A stretch of 64,000 nucleotides of DNA from Eremophila alpestris peregrina (taxonomy: Eukaryota; Chordata; Aves; Passeriformes; Alaudidae). The notes beneath the pieces were generated by a model, which saw only the letters and a program-made list of their open reading frames with translations, had not been told where the DNA came from and did no database searches. Below are positions 48,601-61,900 of this stretch, one piece after another. Both the position numbers and the translations under genes were made by a program. The stretch lies in the NCBI GenBank assembly GCA_009792885.1, contig WMCF01000018.1, positions 11,542,692 through 11,606,691 on the forward strand, read 5' to 3'. Each line of letters starts with the position of its first letter. The stretch's first letter is position 1.

Positions 48601-51600
48601 TGTGCAGATTGCCCAAGATTATGATGCAGCTGACTGTATCTTAGTTATGTGCTCAGTTTTACACAGGTCACACCTCAGAAATACCTGGTTTGAAAAGAAA
48701 ATAGAAGTGCTGGAGCATAGTGGGATGCTGAAGGCTGGGAAGGGGGTTACAGATTTCTGACTGGAAGGGATCAATCTTTAAAAGCACATGGGATTTGACC
48801 ATACTGCAGGAGCTCAATGGTCTCAGGAGCCTTTCCAGAAGCCTTGGGTGCTGCAGGAGGCAGTGCCTCGTGACTCAGGCATGGCTTGTTCCCTGAGACA
48901 GCCCAGAGCCCTGTCCCAGAGCCATCCTGAGCCTGGGTGTGTGGCCCTGTGAGTGTCACCCAGGCTGTCATGCAGAGAGCTGGGTACAGCACCAGGGTTT
49001 GACCCCAGCCTGCACAGCCCACCTGGGAGTCACCTGAGCTCTCAGCAGAGAGAAACCCCACTGCCATTTACCTGCATGACCCCATTTATTCCAGAGGTGC
49101 CTGGAATTCAAGGCTGAGTAAATCCTAATCCAGTCAGAGATGTTGTGAAACAGCCCTTTCCCAGGGCCCAGAGATCCTGTCCTGACCTTACCTGGGTAGT
49201 GCAGTTACTGTGCTCAATAACCAGATTTTGATCAAACTTCAGCTTTCTCTCTCCATTCTGCAGCTGGAGCACTTGGCATCCAGGAAGCAGCTGGCTCTCT
49301 GGCAAATGTTGATACCTCAGTAACTCCAGAGTTGTGTGGAATGACACTTTCACCTGTGGGAAGAGGAATTCCGATGACCATCACACAAGACAACACAGTG
49401 TGCAGGAAATCCAAAGTACACATTGCACAAAGGCCCAGGCACACATTTTCCCACTGGAACCCAAAGCTGTCATGCCAGCAGCCAAATTCCCACTGCAACA
49501 AAGCAATACAATTAAAGAAAAAAAGCCCAGCTATTTCCTATGAATCCAGGAGATGGGGTGTAAAGGTGAACAGCTGATCTCTGAACCACAGGGGAGAAAC
49601 TGTCCCTAGCAAGCTAAAAGTTTTGAGTTCATGAGGGTACAAATACCATGTTCCCAAAGCTGTCTTAGACATGCAAATCCTCTTCCTTCCCAGAACTGAG
49701 AAGTGTGTGTCTCCATGTCAAAATGAACACAGCAAAATGAGAAGCACACTTCAAAAATGCAACAGTTACTCATTCTTTGCAGGTTACCTAATTCTCTACT
49801 CTGGGACTTTGTTTCCCTTAATGTAATTTGTACACCCAAAACGAATCAAATTTTCCTCTCCTTGCACTGCCTGCATCTAATTTAAGGAAATGAGGGAAGA
49901 CTGCAGTCCTTGGAAATCTTTTAATTTGTCGCATATATATGGCTATTGATTTAAGTGAGCTCCAAACCCACAGGGTTTTCTGCAGGAATTTTCAACAGGT
50001 CAGAGTTGATGGGAAAAGCACATCAGGAACAGAAAAAGATTATTTGCAGAAAAAAAATAATCTGCACCTGCAATAGAGCAGGCAAAAATTGGCAGTAATT
50101 AGCTAATTTGCTAATACACCACCATTTCCTTTGAAACTGGAAGATTTCTATGCTGGTTGTGTTTTTCTGTGGTTCATCTGGGCCACACTAACCCACCAAT
50201 TACTAAACTCTCTATTCTGGCACAGGATTATTATTTTTGAGCCTACCAGCATGTTTTGCTGTGGATAAAGCACATGTTGCAGTTGCTGTTCCCTTTCCTC
50301 CTTCTTGCTGTGGGATGTTTTGGTGCTCTTTTTGGGATCAGTGCTGGAGAGGCTGAAGGGTGTAGAGGGTGTAGACAGAAAGAGCCTGAAGTACAGAGGA
50401 ACCTTGGTACAATTCATGAGTTTCAAACTCTGAGTAATTACTGCATCTGTCAAAACCTGGGGGAGAAATGATTCAGAACTGGTCAGTTTTAACTCCCTGG
50501 AGAGGTTATGTTGCTCTGTCTGGTCATGGAGCACCAGCAGGGATCTGAAGGATTTTACCCCAAAGCAACCCAATATTTTCTACCTGTGTCATTCAACACT
50601 TCTTGAGTGAAAAACCAAAACAGAAGTAATGTAATAAAATCTAAGTTTTCAAATGTCAAGGGTCACAGCAACTGAAAGTGACTCATTTTGCTTTTGGACC
50701 TTTATGTCCTGAAAATCAGAACTTATTTTTCTACTTACAAACTCCCCTAAAATGAAAGAAAAATTTGATTAAAACAGGCATTGTCTGAGCTCAGCTTTTC
50801 TTATTGGTGGCTAATAAGTATTTACTGTGCTTTTTTTGTTCCCTATCTTGTAATGTGCAATGCAGAACATGAGGCTACTGATGTTTAGGATGCATTTTCA
50901 CAGCTCTGAATTATCCCAGCAGCACAGCAATACAAAGCAGCCAAACACACATCAGAGTGGGAAACACTTACTCCAGAAAAAGGCCTGGCAGGGAGGAGAT
51001 CACTCGCCACTGAATAAAACACTATTCCTCTGTCATGATCCATCTCCACTTCCAACCTGAGTGTAAAGCAGCAGGGCTGGTCACATGGAATGTGTCACCA
51101 TAGCAGGAGGGTGGCAGCTGGGAGCAGGATGGCACTTACAGGGGATGCCTCAGCACAGCCTCCATAAGCACTCGGACTGGCGGGACGTCGTAGCCGTGAG
51201 CGCGCCGCACCTTGTCAGGGACCATCCTCACACCCTGCCAGCAACATGGCAACAGGAATCATGTGGGGAATGGCAGCACTAAATCTGAAATGCTGTCAGC
51301 CAAAACAGGGTTCTGCTTCGTAGCAGTGCAGCTTTAAACCAAGCAGATGTTTTCCATATAAGAAAAAAGGATTTCAGTTTTAGTGTAAAACTTAAAAGGA
51401 AAAAGCCCAAGAAGTTTCTTCGCTCTCCTGGCAGCCATTGGTTTAAAGCCAAGACAGAAACACTGACAGGTCTCTTTACCTGTCCCTCAGAAATGTGGCC
51501 ATTCTCTGTTGGGCAGTTTGCCAAAAAACCATCCTAAATTATCCAGTACATAAGGGAGACCACAAAGCTTCTTGGTGCTTTTTGGGATGTCATAGGCAGG

Positions 51601-52907
51601 TACAATGCTTGCATGTTCCTGTGCTCGGATTCTATTTTGTTCTTTTATTGTTTATTATTTTATAAGTTTATAAAACCTTTTGCTTTACAAAACATACCCA
51701 AGGAGCCATCTGGCAAATTATTTTAAACCATTTCTGTGAGGTGCAGGCACCCTCAGAGAGATTTGATACATCTGCATGGGCTCACTCCACTCTGACCAGG
51801 TGCAAGACTATCACTGCCTGGCAGCATAGTGCCTGTTAGTGAGACAGGATGGAACAGCAGAGGCCAAGCAGTGCTTGTACAGGCTGTGGGAGATACAGAG
51901 GCAGGGCAAGTTTAGATCAGATGTTGGGAAGAAATTCTTCATTCTGAGGGTGGTGAGGCCCTGGCACAGGTTCCTCAGAGAAGCTGTGGATGCCCCATCT
52001 CTGGAAGCATTCAAGGCCAGGTTGGATGGAGTGTGGAGCAACTTTTTCTGGTTAAAGATGTCGCTGCCCATGGCAGGGGGTGGAGCTAGATGGTCCTTTC
52101 CAACCCATACCATTCCAGGACTTCATTCTTCTACATTTATTTCTTGAGAAATAAGGATTATTAGGGTTGTTTTTAATTGAACATGCTATTATAATTCATT
52201 CAGGTTACCTTGCACCTTTGAAACAATTCATGTCAGAGAATTGCTGAGCCATTCATAAAACACTGTTCAAGCCTCACATCAGCAGTTGTTGAAGAGGAAG
52301 TTTCCCTGAGGAGAGATATGCTGTCCAAATTCACACAGGAAGGTGGATGCAGAGCCAGGAACAGGCCTCAGCAGTCCTGAGTCTCACTTCCATTGTTAAC
52401 TATTGTTATCAATAAAACCTGATGTTGTGACAGCACTTCAAACCCTGGGCTTTTGTCTGGGGTCTGCTGGCCCAGACAATGCAAGGAGATGGTGACATTC
52501 CCACCCCAGAATGCTTCCAAGCTCCCTACTACCTACTAGCACTTAATATGAGGCTTAAAACTACACCTGAGACAGCACAGAATTTGAAAAACATAAAAGC
52601 TAAAACTTAAGGCATCGAAGAGAAATGCAACAGATGAACAACCCTGGTTAAGGAAGGATGTACAGGATAGCAGGAACAGGACTGTTTACACAGACTGGCC
52701 AGGTAACAGCAGCCTGTCCATAAATGACAGGAAGGGAAAGGATATTCCCAGTTACCTTTGGCCTTGCTGTGACAGCCCGTTTACCTTGTCATCCAGGCTC
52801 ATGAAGCCCAGCAGCAAGCCGTCACAGCACAGCTCAGCCTCGGCGTCCGGCAGGACGAGCGGGGTGAAGGAGATGAAAACGTCGCTGCTGCCACCTCCTG
52901 GAATCAC
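45652..52907 (-). CDS. DLEC1: DLEC1 last seven exons: ASH segments 5-7 and C terminus
   Basis: Exons 52785-52907, 51140-51234, 50247-50544, 49192-49353, 48101-48254, 47379-47499 and 45652-45760, residues 616-968. Landmarks: VIPGGGSSDVFISFTPLVLP; a block with many CpG sites in exon 51140-51234 (VRRAHGYDVPPVRVLMEAVL); LKLMNCTKVPLYFRLF; VLELSCDMIDFQSCFV; FSIFPTQGILEAREGE; and the terminal strand SISGMLAEKPCKLHLRGRG, ending in a basic VHHRKVH tail. Exon 50247-50544 also encodes a Lys/Ser/Glu-rich insertion. The acceptor for that exon (50544) was chosen over a stronger-looking one at 50456 because only 50544 restores phase with exon 51140-51234. Confidence 0.88.
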
Positions 52908-55900
52908 CTGCGGCCGGGAGAGAGAGTTCGGAGCAGGGATTGCACAACCACCCTCGGGGCTCGGCTGCCAACACCGAATTGCACAAGCAGAGTGAAATCC
53001 CCCGGGCACGGGCTCAGGCTTGCACGGAAATGCCAACATGTGACAGCAAAACTGACAATTACCTCAGCTGCAAATATATCACTGTGGCCACTTTTTAGCA
53101 TCAACAGAGTTTAACCAGCTCTCTAAGTACACAAATATATGTACACATCTGTTTGTTTTCAAAAAGACCCAGTTTTGCCCACTCTTACTCCCTGGCTACC
53201 TCAGGTGATTATTCCACAACTTACATATATGTGAAACATTTTTTGAAGAGTGACAAGTGTGAACTAAAAGTATTTTACAGTGCAGTTTAGTCTTGGCTAT
53301 TCTTTAATTTTACATGACAGGAGGGAATGTAATCACATGCACTAGCCAGCTGCATGGATTTTCTGGGATTTACAGGTTGACTAGATTCTGCTTTCCTTAG
53401 ATGAATTATGCAGGTTATGGTTATATCCTGGTATTGCTGCTGGCTACACCCCACAAAAGCTGCTTCCACAGTGAGGCACTTGTTTGTCTGACCTTTCTCA
53501 GTCTCAGCCACCTCAGAGCTGACTGAAGCTTCATTTCTGTCATCATTTCTTTTATGTAATCTTTAGCTCATTTTAACTTGTAACTGAAACCTCTTGGCAA
53601 AAAAAATATTTAAAAACAAAATTGGCACACTGATGTTTTGGGCAACCCTGTCACTCATAGCTAGATCTTTTCAATGCTGTCTTTATGATATTCCTAAGGG
53701 ATTGTGACACTGTGGCCTGTATTTGCACAACTTACTTGTGAAGCACTGTGGGTTACAATGGTTTATCCAAGAGCAGCCTGATTTCCAGCTCTGCATGTTT
53801 CCAAAGCTTCAGGCTGGATGGCTCCCACATCTCACCATGGCAACCCAAGTGACAAGAGCAGAGATGCCACTCTGGAGTACAACTCACACCCAAGTCCAGT
53901 CAGCAGGTCACTGCTCAGATTTAGGTAGGACACTTTCTGTTGACCTTGCAAACTCTTCTCGTGATCATCTCCAAAGCCTGATGTTTCACTGTTTAGTAGA
54001 GTCTACCTCAAACCAAATTCAAAGCTACCTCCTTCTCCTTCTCTGTCTCCTCTGCCCTGCAGCAAATGTGCTACATCTAAGCCCAAAGAAAATGCAAGAG
54101 CTTACTGTCTGCCTTGGAGCAACAGAGTAGGGGCTGTCTGCAGGCACCCCCTCATGAGGCTGGACAAGTACAGAGATAATTTTCTCTCTTGTAGACTCCT
54201 GACTGCTGATTTCCTTCTCTTTGCTGTCAGAACCTGGAGGCTGCAGAGACACAGGGGTGGGGAATGGTTAAAACTGTTACACTGCAAGGGAGGAATGTGA
54301 GTGATGTGCACAGAAAACTGCTGCACTGCTCAGGAAGCATGGCCAGCTCCAGTTTCTTTCTGGCACAAGGGCCAGACACGTGGATGTGTCCTGTACATTA
54401 ATTTTCTCATCTACAGAGTAGCTCTATTGAAACTGCTCCTGAATTCCTTGGAAAATGTGCATGCTTGGGTCCTGTTCTACCTAGAGAAGCCCCCAACCAT
54501 GACACCTCTGGCCCATTACACAAACCAGCACTCTGGGGCAGTACTGTTCCCTTTGTGCACAAAGGTTAGAGCTGTTTTCAAAACAACTCTGCATGTTGAG
54601 CTGAAGCAGAGAAAATGTGGTTTTAGTATCTTTTCTTTGGAGCTTTTACCAGAGAAATATAAAATATCCAGGGGGATAGCTTCTCCATGTCACTCCCAGC
54701 CCCTCAAGACAGTAAACTGCCACATTATAATCAAACTTCATGTATAATAGATGTTACCATGTTCTAACAGAACCAATCTAATTTTAGCACTGGGACAAAC
54801 ACCTCCATATCATTAGCTGCAATTTGAATTTTGCAGGGTAGGTTCTGCTCCCTGACTACAGCACAGAAAGCACCCATGAGAAAAGCAGAGCCAAATTAAG
54901 GAGTTTGAGTTATTTTAATTCTTTCATGTAATAGCAACAATAGATTGTCAGCATTTTAAATAATATTTATTTAGCTTTTTTGAACACTTTTAAGGGAAGC
55001 TATTTGCTTATAGCTCACTCTGGAAACAGATTGCTGATCCCCATAGCCACCTACCCACATTTAGTGTGTTTGACTGGGAAAGGAGCTGACATTTCTTTTC
55101 ACAATCCAGCTCTTAGTTACAAATTCTATCTCCTGTTATTGTTTTCAACCCTCCATGCCAAAAAACCCATCCTGTATCTCAGCAGCAGTACAAGAAACAG
55201 CCTAAGAGCTGACCTCATCTGTGCTTTCCAAAGCTGGAGAAATGCTTCCACAGGGAATTGCTCTTGCATCCAGCTCTAACACCACCTCTGACTCTGAGGT
55301 GCCACCACTAGATGCAGCCTCGTTTCCAGCCATGCCCACAAGAGGAAAAGGGTCTCCAAAGAGCACCAACAGGTCCAGCAGCTTCTCATCATGTGGCTCC
55401 AGGTTGTAAACTTTCAAGTCCAGGCGGATGTCTGAATGGGAAGGGAAAAAGGACAATGACTTCTGGGCAGTGAGAGGACTCGTGGCTTAGTTGGTACCAA
55501 AATATCAAGTAACAAACTTGTGTCTGGCAACTGCACTTGTATTCAAGTGTATCTCTTAGGTTTCCAATGTTTGCAGTAAACTGAAATGATTTAAGAGCTT
55601 GCTATGGTTTGGCCACTTCCCATGTCATAAACTATAATCAAAATAAATGATGAGTATTTGACTTAAGCAAATAAGATTTTTTTTTTAAATGTGATTGACT
55701 TTGCTCTGAAAAGCTTACAATTTCACTCAAGTGTTAAATAGACTAAACAGATGATGCCATTAAAAAGCAGGTAGCACATCTAAATGACCAGGCTTAGTGC
55801 TGTGAGAAATCCATAAAACCAGGATGGAAAATCCTGAATTCCCACCATTTCAATGAGGGAAAATCCAGCTATATCAAGATGGGATGTGCAACTGCATAGT

Positions 55901-58900
55901 AGCAACACATTGAGTCACTCTCTTTTATATTATTTTTACTAAAAACATCTTCATTAGGAAACAAGTATGCCTGTTAATTAACATGTTAATGGGTCCTTTT
56001 ACTTTTATTTCTCTGAGGGACACAAGAAAAACATCAATGCTTGACAAAAGCCATCCTTACCAAAGGGGGTGGGATTGTTGAGCTGGACCCTCCGAAGCAC
56101 AGGGGACCCTCCTGAGACCTGAGTGCCAAACCTGGACAGGGAACCTTGCTGTCAGTGCATGCAGGGAACAGAGGTGTCTGAAATCACTGGAGTTGCTTAA
56201 AAGTGGAAATTGATATGGCTGAAGTACAATATTGGTTTATTTTAGCTGTCTCTTTTCTTTTTTCCCCCCAGTTTTTTTCAGGCATTTCAGAGTAACCACG
56301 TGCAGTGCTGAGGTTCCCCAAAAACCAACCCTTAACCCCTCATCCCAATGTGCAGATGCCATTTGCTGGATGAGAGGGTTTAAACCTTCCCCTGCCACTG
56401 CTGACCCCAGGGCTGCATTTCTCCTGGTCCAGGTAAGAAATGAGCTGTGGGGGATGAGAATTGCCACCATGTGCCAGGTGCCATCTCCACAGAGTCACAT
56501 GAGGCTGCACTGGGGGAAATTCTACAACTGCAAGCTCAGAACAGACACTGCTGGCAAACTTCAGCAGGCTTGTATGCAGGTTATTTTCTAATTGTGTTGG
56601 CAGAGAAAACTGTGTTGATGTTCTAGAAGCAGATATTGTTCTTTGACCCCCACTTTGCTGACCTTCTCATTATATCACAAGATGGAACAGGTTTTTCTGT
56701 TGGCTGCAGTCCATTGGTATTTAATTCTCTGATTTGTCTGACAGTGTTTTGCACTGTACCTGATAATGGGTGGCTCTGGTTGTGGTCCTGTCACCTGCAG
56801 GAAGATTGGACAGCCTTTCACAGTCATTTGCATGGGAATTAATTTAGGTTGTAAGTCTCCCACCTATTAAAATGAATTTTTGCTATTAGAATCAAGATAA
56901 CACCTTAGTTATCAGTGTTACAATTTGTTTAAAAAAGACTGGATGTGCCACTCAGTGCCATGATTTAGTTGGTGTGTTAGGGCATGGGTTGGACTTGATT
57001 ATCTTGAAGGTCTCTTCCAACCCAGTGATTCTGTGTGAAACTGATTGGATTTTCAAATATTTTTGACTAGTTTCCTTTGACAGCCTCTAATTCATATGCT
57101 AACAACAACTCTTCTCAGCAGGAGAATGCAATACCTCATGCATTTATCAGCTTTCCTGATGCTTTTCTACACAACACAATCCATGGTATTGGGAGAGCAG
57201 AGCAGTGCACTGGCCAGCTCCCAGACAGATGTTATAAATCAAATCTACTCCAGGCATTTTCAAGGCACATGAAAACCTCCCAAGGAACAAACATGTCCCC
57301 CTAAAACCAAACAATTGTTCCTTGGAAGTAGTGGTATAGCAACTGAAGAAGTATTTCTAACAGAAAGGCATCTGGGAAATGTAACTGGTGTAACATCTGC
57401 CATGGTGAAACCAAAACCCCACCTACCTTACAGACAAGATTATCCTGGTACTCTCCCCACATGTTGTTGTAGGCTGCTATTTCTATGGTGAGCTGCTGGA
57501 AAGCTTCCAGAGTTCCTGTGGAAGGCTGGATGTAGAAAGCTGCTCCCTTCCCCTTGGACAGCAATGCTGCTGCAAAGTCTGGAGGAGCACAAAGAAGCAT
57601 TTCATGAATTTTGGGACATGGAACCAAGTTAGTCTTTCAAAGAATACACAGGACCATGGCTTTAGTTGCCTTCAATCAGCTGAACCTCACTGACTTAAAA
57701 TAATTTACACAGCTCAAATTTATACAGCTTTACCCAAGTTCCCTTCTGCAATGGGTCTTACTCTGCTTTTTAGAGCTAGTGCTTGCCCAGAATATTTTAC
57801 AGCAGGAAAACCCTTCCAACAATCTGATCTAGGACTCTTTGGGATATGCAAGGCACTGGTTACATGAAAAACCACTTTGAATATGAGAAAAATAAGCTGG
57901 GATTTGTGTTGCCTGTTTCTTGTTCCATTAGCAGCTGCCTGTTTCCCTCTGTGTGCTCTTCCATGCAAAGAATTAATTACAAAGAGCAGAGCCTTTCCAC
58001 ATTCTGAGTCACCTAGGCCTGCATGGAATCTGTCAGAACAGCATTTTTCTAATCTTGAGCACTAATTCAACAGCTGAAAAGCTCTGTCTGTGGAACAGAT
58101 ACCAAACTCTATGGCAAGGTGCCAATATGTGCAAGTTTTATTTTGGATACAGAAGACACATCCACACTTCACAGCTTTTTGCTCCCATTTCCTCCCTCCC
58201 TCAGCCTCATCTGGCTCTAAATATTATCATTTTTCAGTACAACACATCAGAAATGACAGCTGGGCTGTGCTGTAGCTTTCCACAGTGGGGAGGGTATGGT
58301 AAAGGGTTGGAGGGAGAAAAGCTGCACTGGTGCTGGGAAAGTGTGGAGGAGAGAAAAAGCCAAACATTCTGCACCTCATCCATCCTGTGTGCTGGGAGGG
58401 AACTGTCACCAGAATCACCAACTTTGTTTCATACTGTTGTTTGCAAGGAAAAGATGAAGAAGAGAGAGAAAGAAAGGGAGGAGAAAAGAGAAAAAGCAGA
58501 AGAGCATGAGAGAGATTGACCTCATGCTTATACAATGTGGGCTTTCAAACTCAGCAATGAGCTGAGGAACTAAGTAATTTGACAGTTTGGACTTCAGCAG
58601 ATACTCCAGATGTGAAAAGATGTGTCTGACTGGCACATTTAGTCCTAAATATGGCAGTCATCTGGCTTTCACCTTCCCTCCACTGAAGGAATTAAGTGCT
58701 GTTTTCATACCTGACTTTGCTTTTCTGGCTGCATGTTCTGTCACAGGCCCTCTTCTTTTCAACAGGTAGCTTGAGGAGCATGAAAAAAACCAAATCTGAT
58801 TTCAGGTTTAATCCAGACCTAAATTAGTATTTGAGGCATTATGCAGAAGGACTCACAGGCAGGCTCCTTGCTCTGGAGGCAGCAAACAGGCACTGAAATA

Positions 58901-61900
58901 TTCAGCTTCCAGTGTGAAGGGAGCTCTGATTCCAGTGGGATTTGTAAGAATCAGCTGACACTTTACAACATCTTTGAATGCAACTTCAGACCCAAAGTCC
59001 AAAAGAAGCTCACATGGGCTTTGTGGCATTTGTCCTTCATCACTGCCATAAAAAAATAGTATTTAGACATGGGTGTTTTATTTTCTTATGCCACAGAGGA
59101 TTTCAGGAGATTTAAAGATGTGCAATATCCAATGTGGTTGTGATGCACAGTGTAAAGGACCATGCATTCTATGATTCTTGTCATCAGCATTTTCTGCTTT
59201 TCATATTTTCTGCTTTTCATTTTTTCAGTTCTACCCATATAAGGATTTATTTGGAATCAAAGTTTTATCCTGTATAACATGCCAGTCTACCAAATTAAAG
59301 ACATATTTACTGATATGAAAAGATACAAAGATGAGCATGTTACAAAACACAGTCATCATTCTACGTATCAGAAAAAGAAAATAAAAATCAGTCAGGTATT
59401 ACCTGTCAACTCCACAGCCAGAAGGTACTGAGTAGGTGACATGAAGTCCCTTCACCTCTCCAGAAATGCTCAGAAAGAGGGGTTCAGCCATGTCTTCTAT
59501 GCTACAGGAAAGCATGAGGTCTTTCAGCTCACCCTGAGAAGCAAAGAATCAAGTTTCCTTGTGAATGAAGCATGTATCAGAGAGGAAAGGCAGACTCTAA
59601 GGTTTTCATTCTGGAAAAGTGTGTAAACTTCCCTGGATTAAACCCAGAACAATAGAATTGTGGGAAGTTTTACTGAATTGTTTTCAGTGTTTTCTGCAGC
59701 ATCAGAGCTGCTTGGAAGTACTGAGGTAAAAAATTGTGGTTCTTCCTCAGCTTTGTATCTGCAGCTGTCTGTGAACCTAAACCTGCTCCATTGCTGATTT
59801 CTGACATAATTCCTACACTCCAAGTATTGAATCACAGAATCATTTAGGTTGGAAAAGACTTCTAAAATGATTGAGTCCCAATATTAATCCAGCACTGCCA
59901 AGGCCACCACTAAACCATGTTCCCAAGTGCCACAGATACATAATTTTAAAAACTGATAGTACTGAACACCTCCTATTAAGCAAATAAATGAAACCTAAGT
60001 CTCCAGTGACTGAAATGGGAACTAAGACACCATATCAGTAGGAAGATCCTGTATTTAGCTGCAGTAGCTGTTTGAATGCCCTTGTAAAGCCTTTTTCTGA
60101 ATTCCTGCAGTTTGTAAGCTCTGCTCCTGTAGTTCAGACTCTCAGTCCTATCAGCCCCTTTTAAATTTTCAAATATCCAAATGTCATGAGCCTAGCTGCA
60201 TTGAGAAAACCAAATATGCATTAATGTGCCACTCTGCTCTGTATTATTCCAGATAATCCAAAGTGAGGATCTGTGTGCTCCAAGAAGAGTGATAAGCATT
60301 AAGAGCAATTGCACAGAACTTCAAGAAAGGAAGAAAATAGGAAGAGCTGAGCTATAAAGAGGCAGAGTAGAAATTGCACACCATGTGCACTTCTTTAATT
60401 CTTGCCTTCAACTGTGGTACCTCTAAAGCAAATCCATTTCAGAGATACTGTATGGAAAAAAGAGCAGGTGCTTTTGTACACAGAATTCCTTCTTTTTGCC
60501 AGCTGGAGGTGAGATGAAAAAGCTGCTGTTTTATAAAAGTGCATCAAACTTACCACAGTGTTAGCTGACAGCTCTAAGCAGAATTCCTTCTCTTCATTTG
60601 GGCCTAAGGTGCCACTGGAAGGGGACACCACGAGGGAGCAGGAAGCTGCCTGGCTTCCCATGAGCTGCCAAACAGAAAGGACACTCAGCTCATGCTGATT
60701 CTCTCACACTATCTCTTCTCAAAACACCAAGCCTTTCTCAGGCTTAGGACACATGAGACACCATGCTGGTGTTGGCTCCTTCCCTAAGTGACCAGCAGGG
60801 AAAGCACCCAGGGCTTCCACTCATTTGTTCACACATCAACATCACACATCAGGAAAAATGCTCTGCATGTTCCTCCTGGGCTCCAGGTGCTCCAAAGTGT
60901 TCTCCTGTAGGTCCTATACCCTGGTCTGTTGGGATCTCTTGGGCACCTGAGGACATCTTGGGTGGCACTGAGTGCTTTTACATGAGTAATTGAGCTGAAC
61001 CCTGGATGTCAGAGCAGGTCTGAATGAACAAGGAACTGACATTTCCATTGACTGGAAAGAGAGTTCAGACCACAGCTTAAATGCTGACACTAAATTTAGT
61101 GCTCCTACTCTGTAAGCTGAATCCCAGTCAGAATGTGAAATTTAAGCAGAATTCAGACACAATTCAAAAGCACAATTTCTTTGTTTTACTAAATGAGGTG
61201 CAAACCCTAAACTGCCATGGTGCTTTGTTTAATACTCTGGTACATTTACATCCTATGACCCCTCACATCTGCTCACCCATTCCCACAGACATAAAGAACA
61301 TAATGACATCAACTGGTAATTAATCTTTTAATAAAGGTTGGTCTGAAGCTGAAGTTCTGCTCCCAAGTCAGTAACCAGCAATGACTACTCAAAAGATACA
61401 TCAGAAAAGCTTTTAAGAGCAATCATTATTTGCATTCCTACAGAAATTGCAATTTCCATCCCTGCTGGATGCTTCACACATTAGAAGAGTGTTTACCTTT
61501 CCCCAGGAGTATTTTGCTGGCAGCAGTGTCTGGTTAAAAAGTTTACTGGTTGCTTTGACAGGAACTCCAGTATAAATTTCAGTGAATACTAGATGACTAG
61601 ATATCAGGCATGCTTGGGGGGTCTGAACTTCAACAAAAACAGGAAGATGACTGGAAATAAACACACAGATGGTCTATTGTTATTGTTAATGAAACGTGCT
61701 AGACAGAAAGCAGCATGCTGGGAAGAATGATGTTTATGTTTATTTAGCAATATTAGAAATGTGATAGTTCATTGATAGGTTACACAACCCACTCTGAGTT
61801 CATATTTTTGTTGTAGGAGACAGAACTACCTGAAGTGAAAACCAGAGGTGAACCTCTGGAAAAAAAAAACAAATGCTGCTTTTCCTACTTACATTCCTTT

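Noticed and set aside
50247..50456. Shorter version of a DLEC1 exon using the strong acceptor at 50457-50459
   Set aside because: Its phase 0 start does not fit the preceding exon 51140-51234, which ends in phase 2. The acceptor at 50545-50547 restores the frame and keeps an open, ASH-like sequence.
55483..55494. tRNA-like A-box (TGGCTTAGTTGG)
   Set aside because: It matches TRGCNNARNNGG by chance. I found no B-box of the GGTTCGA type at the right distance and no cloverleaf.
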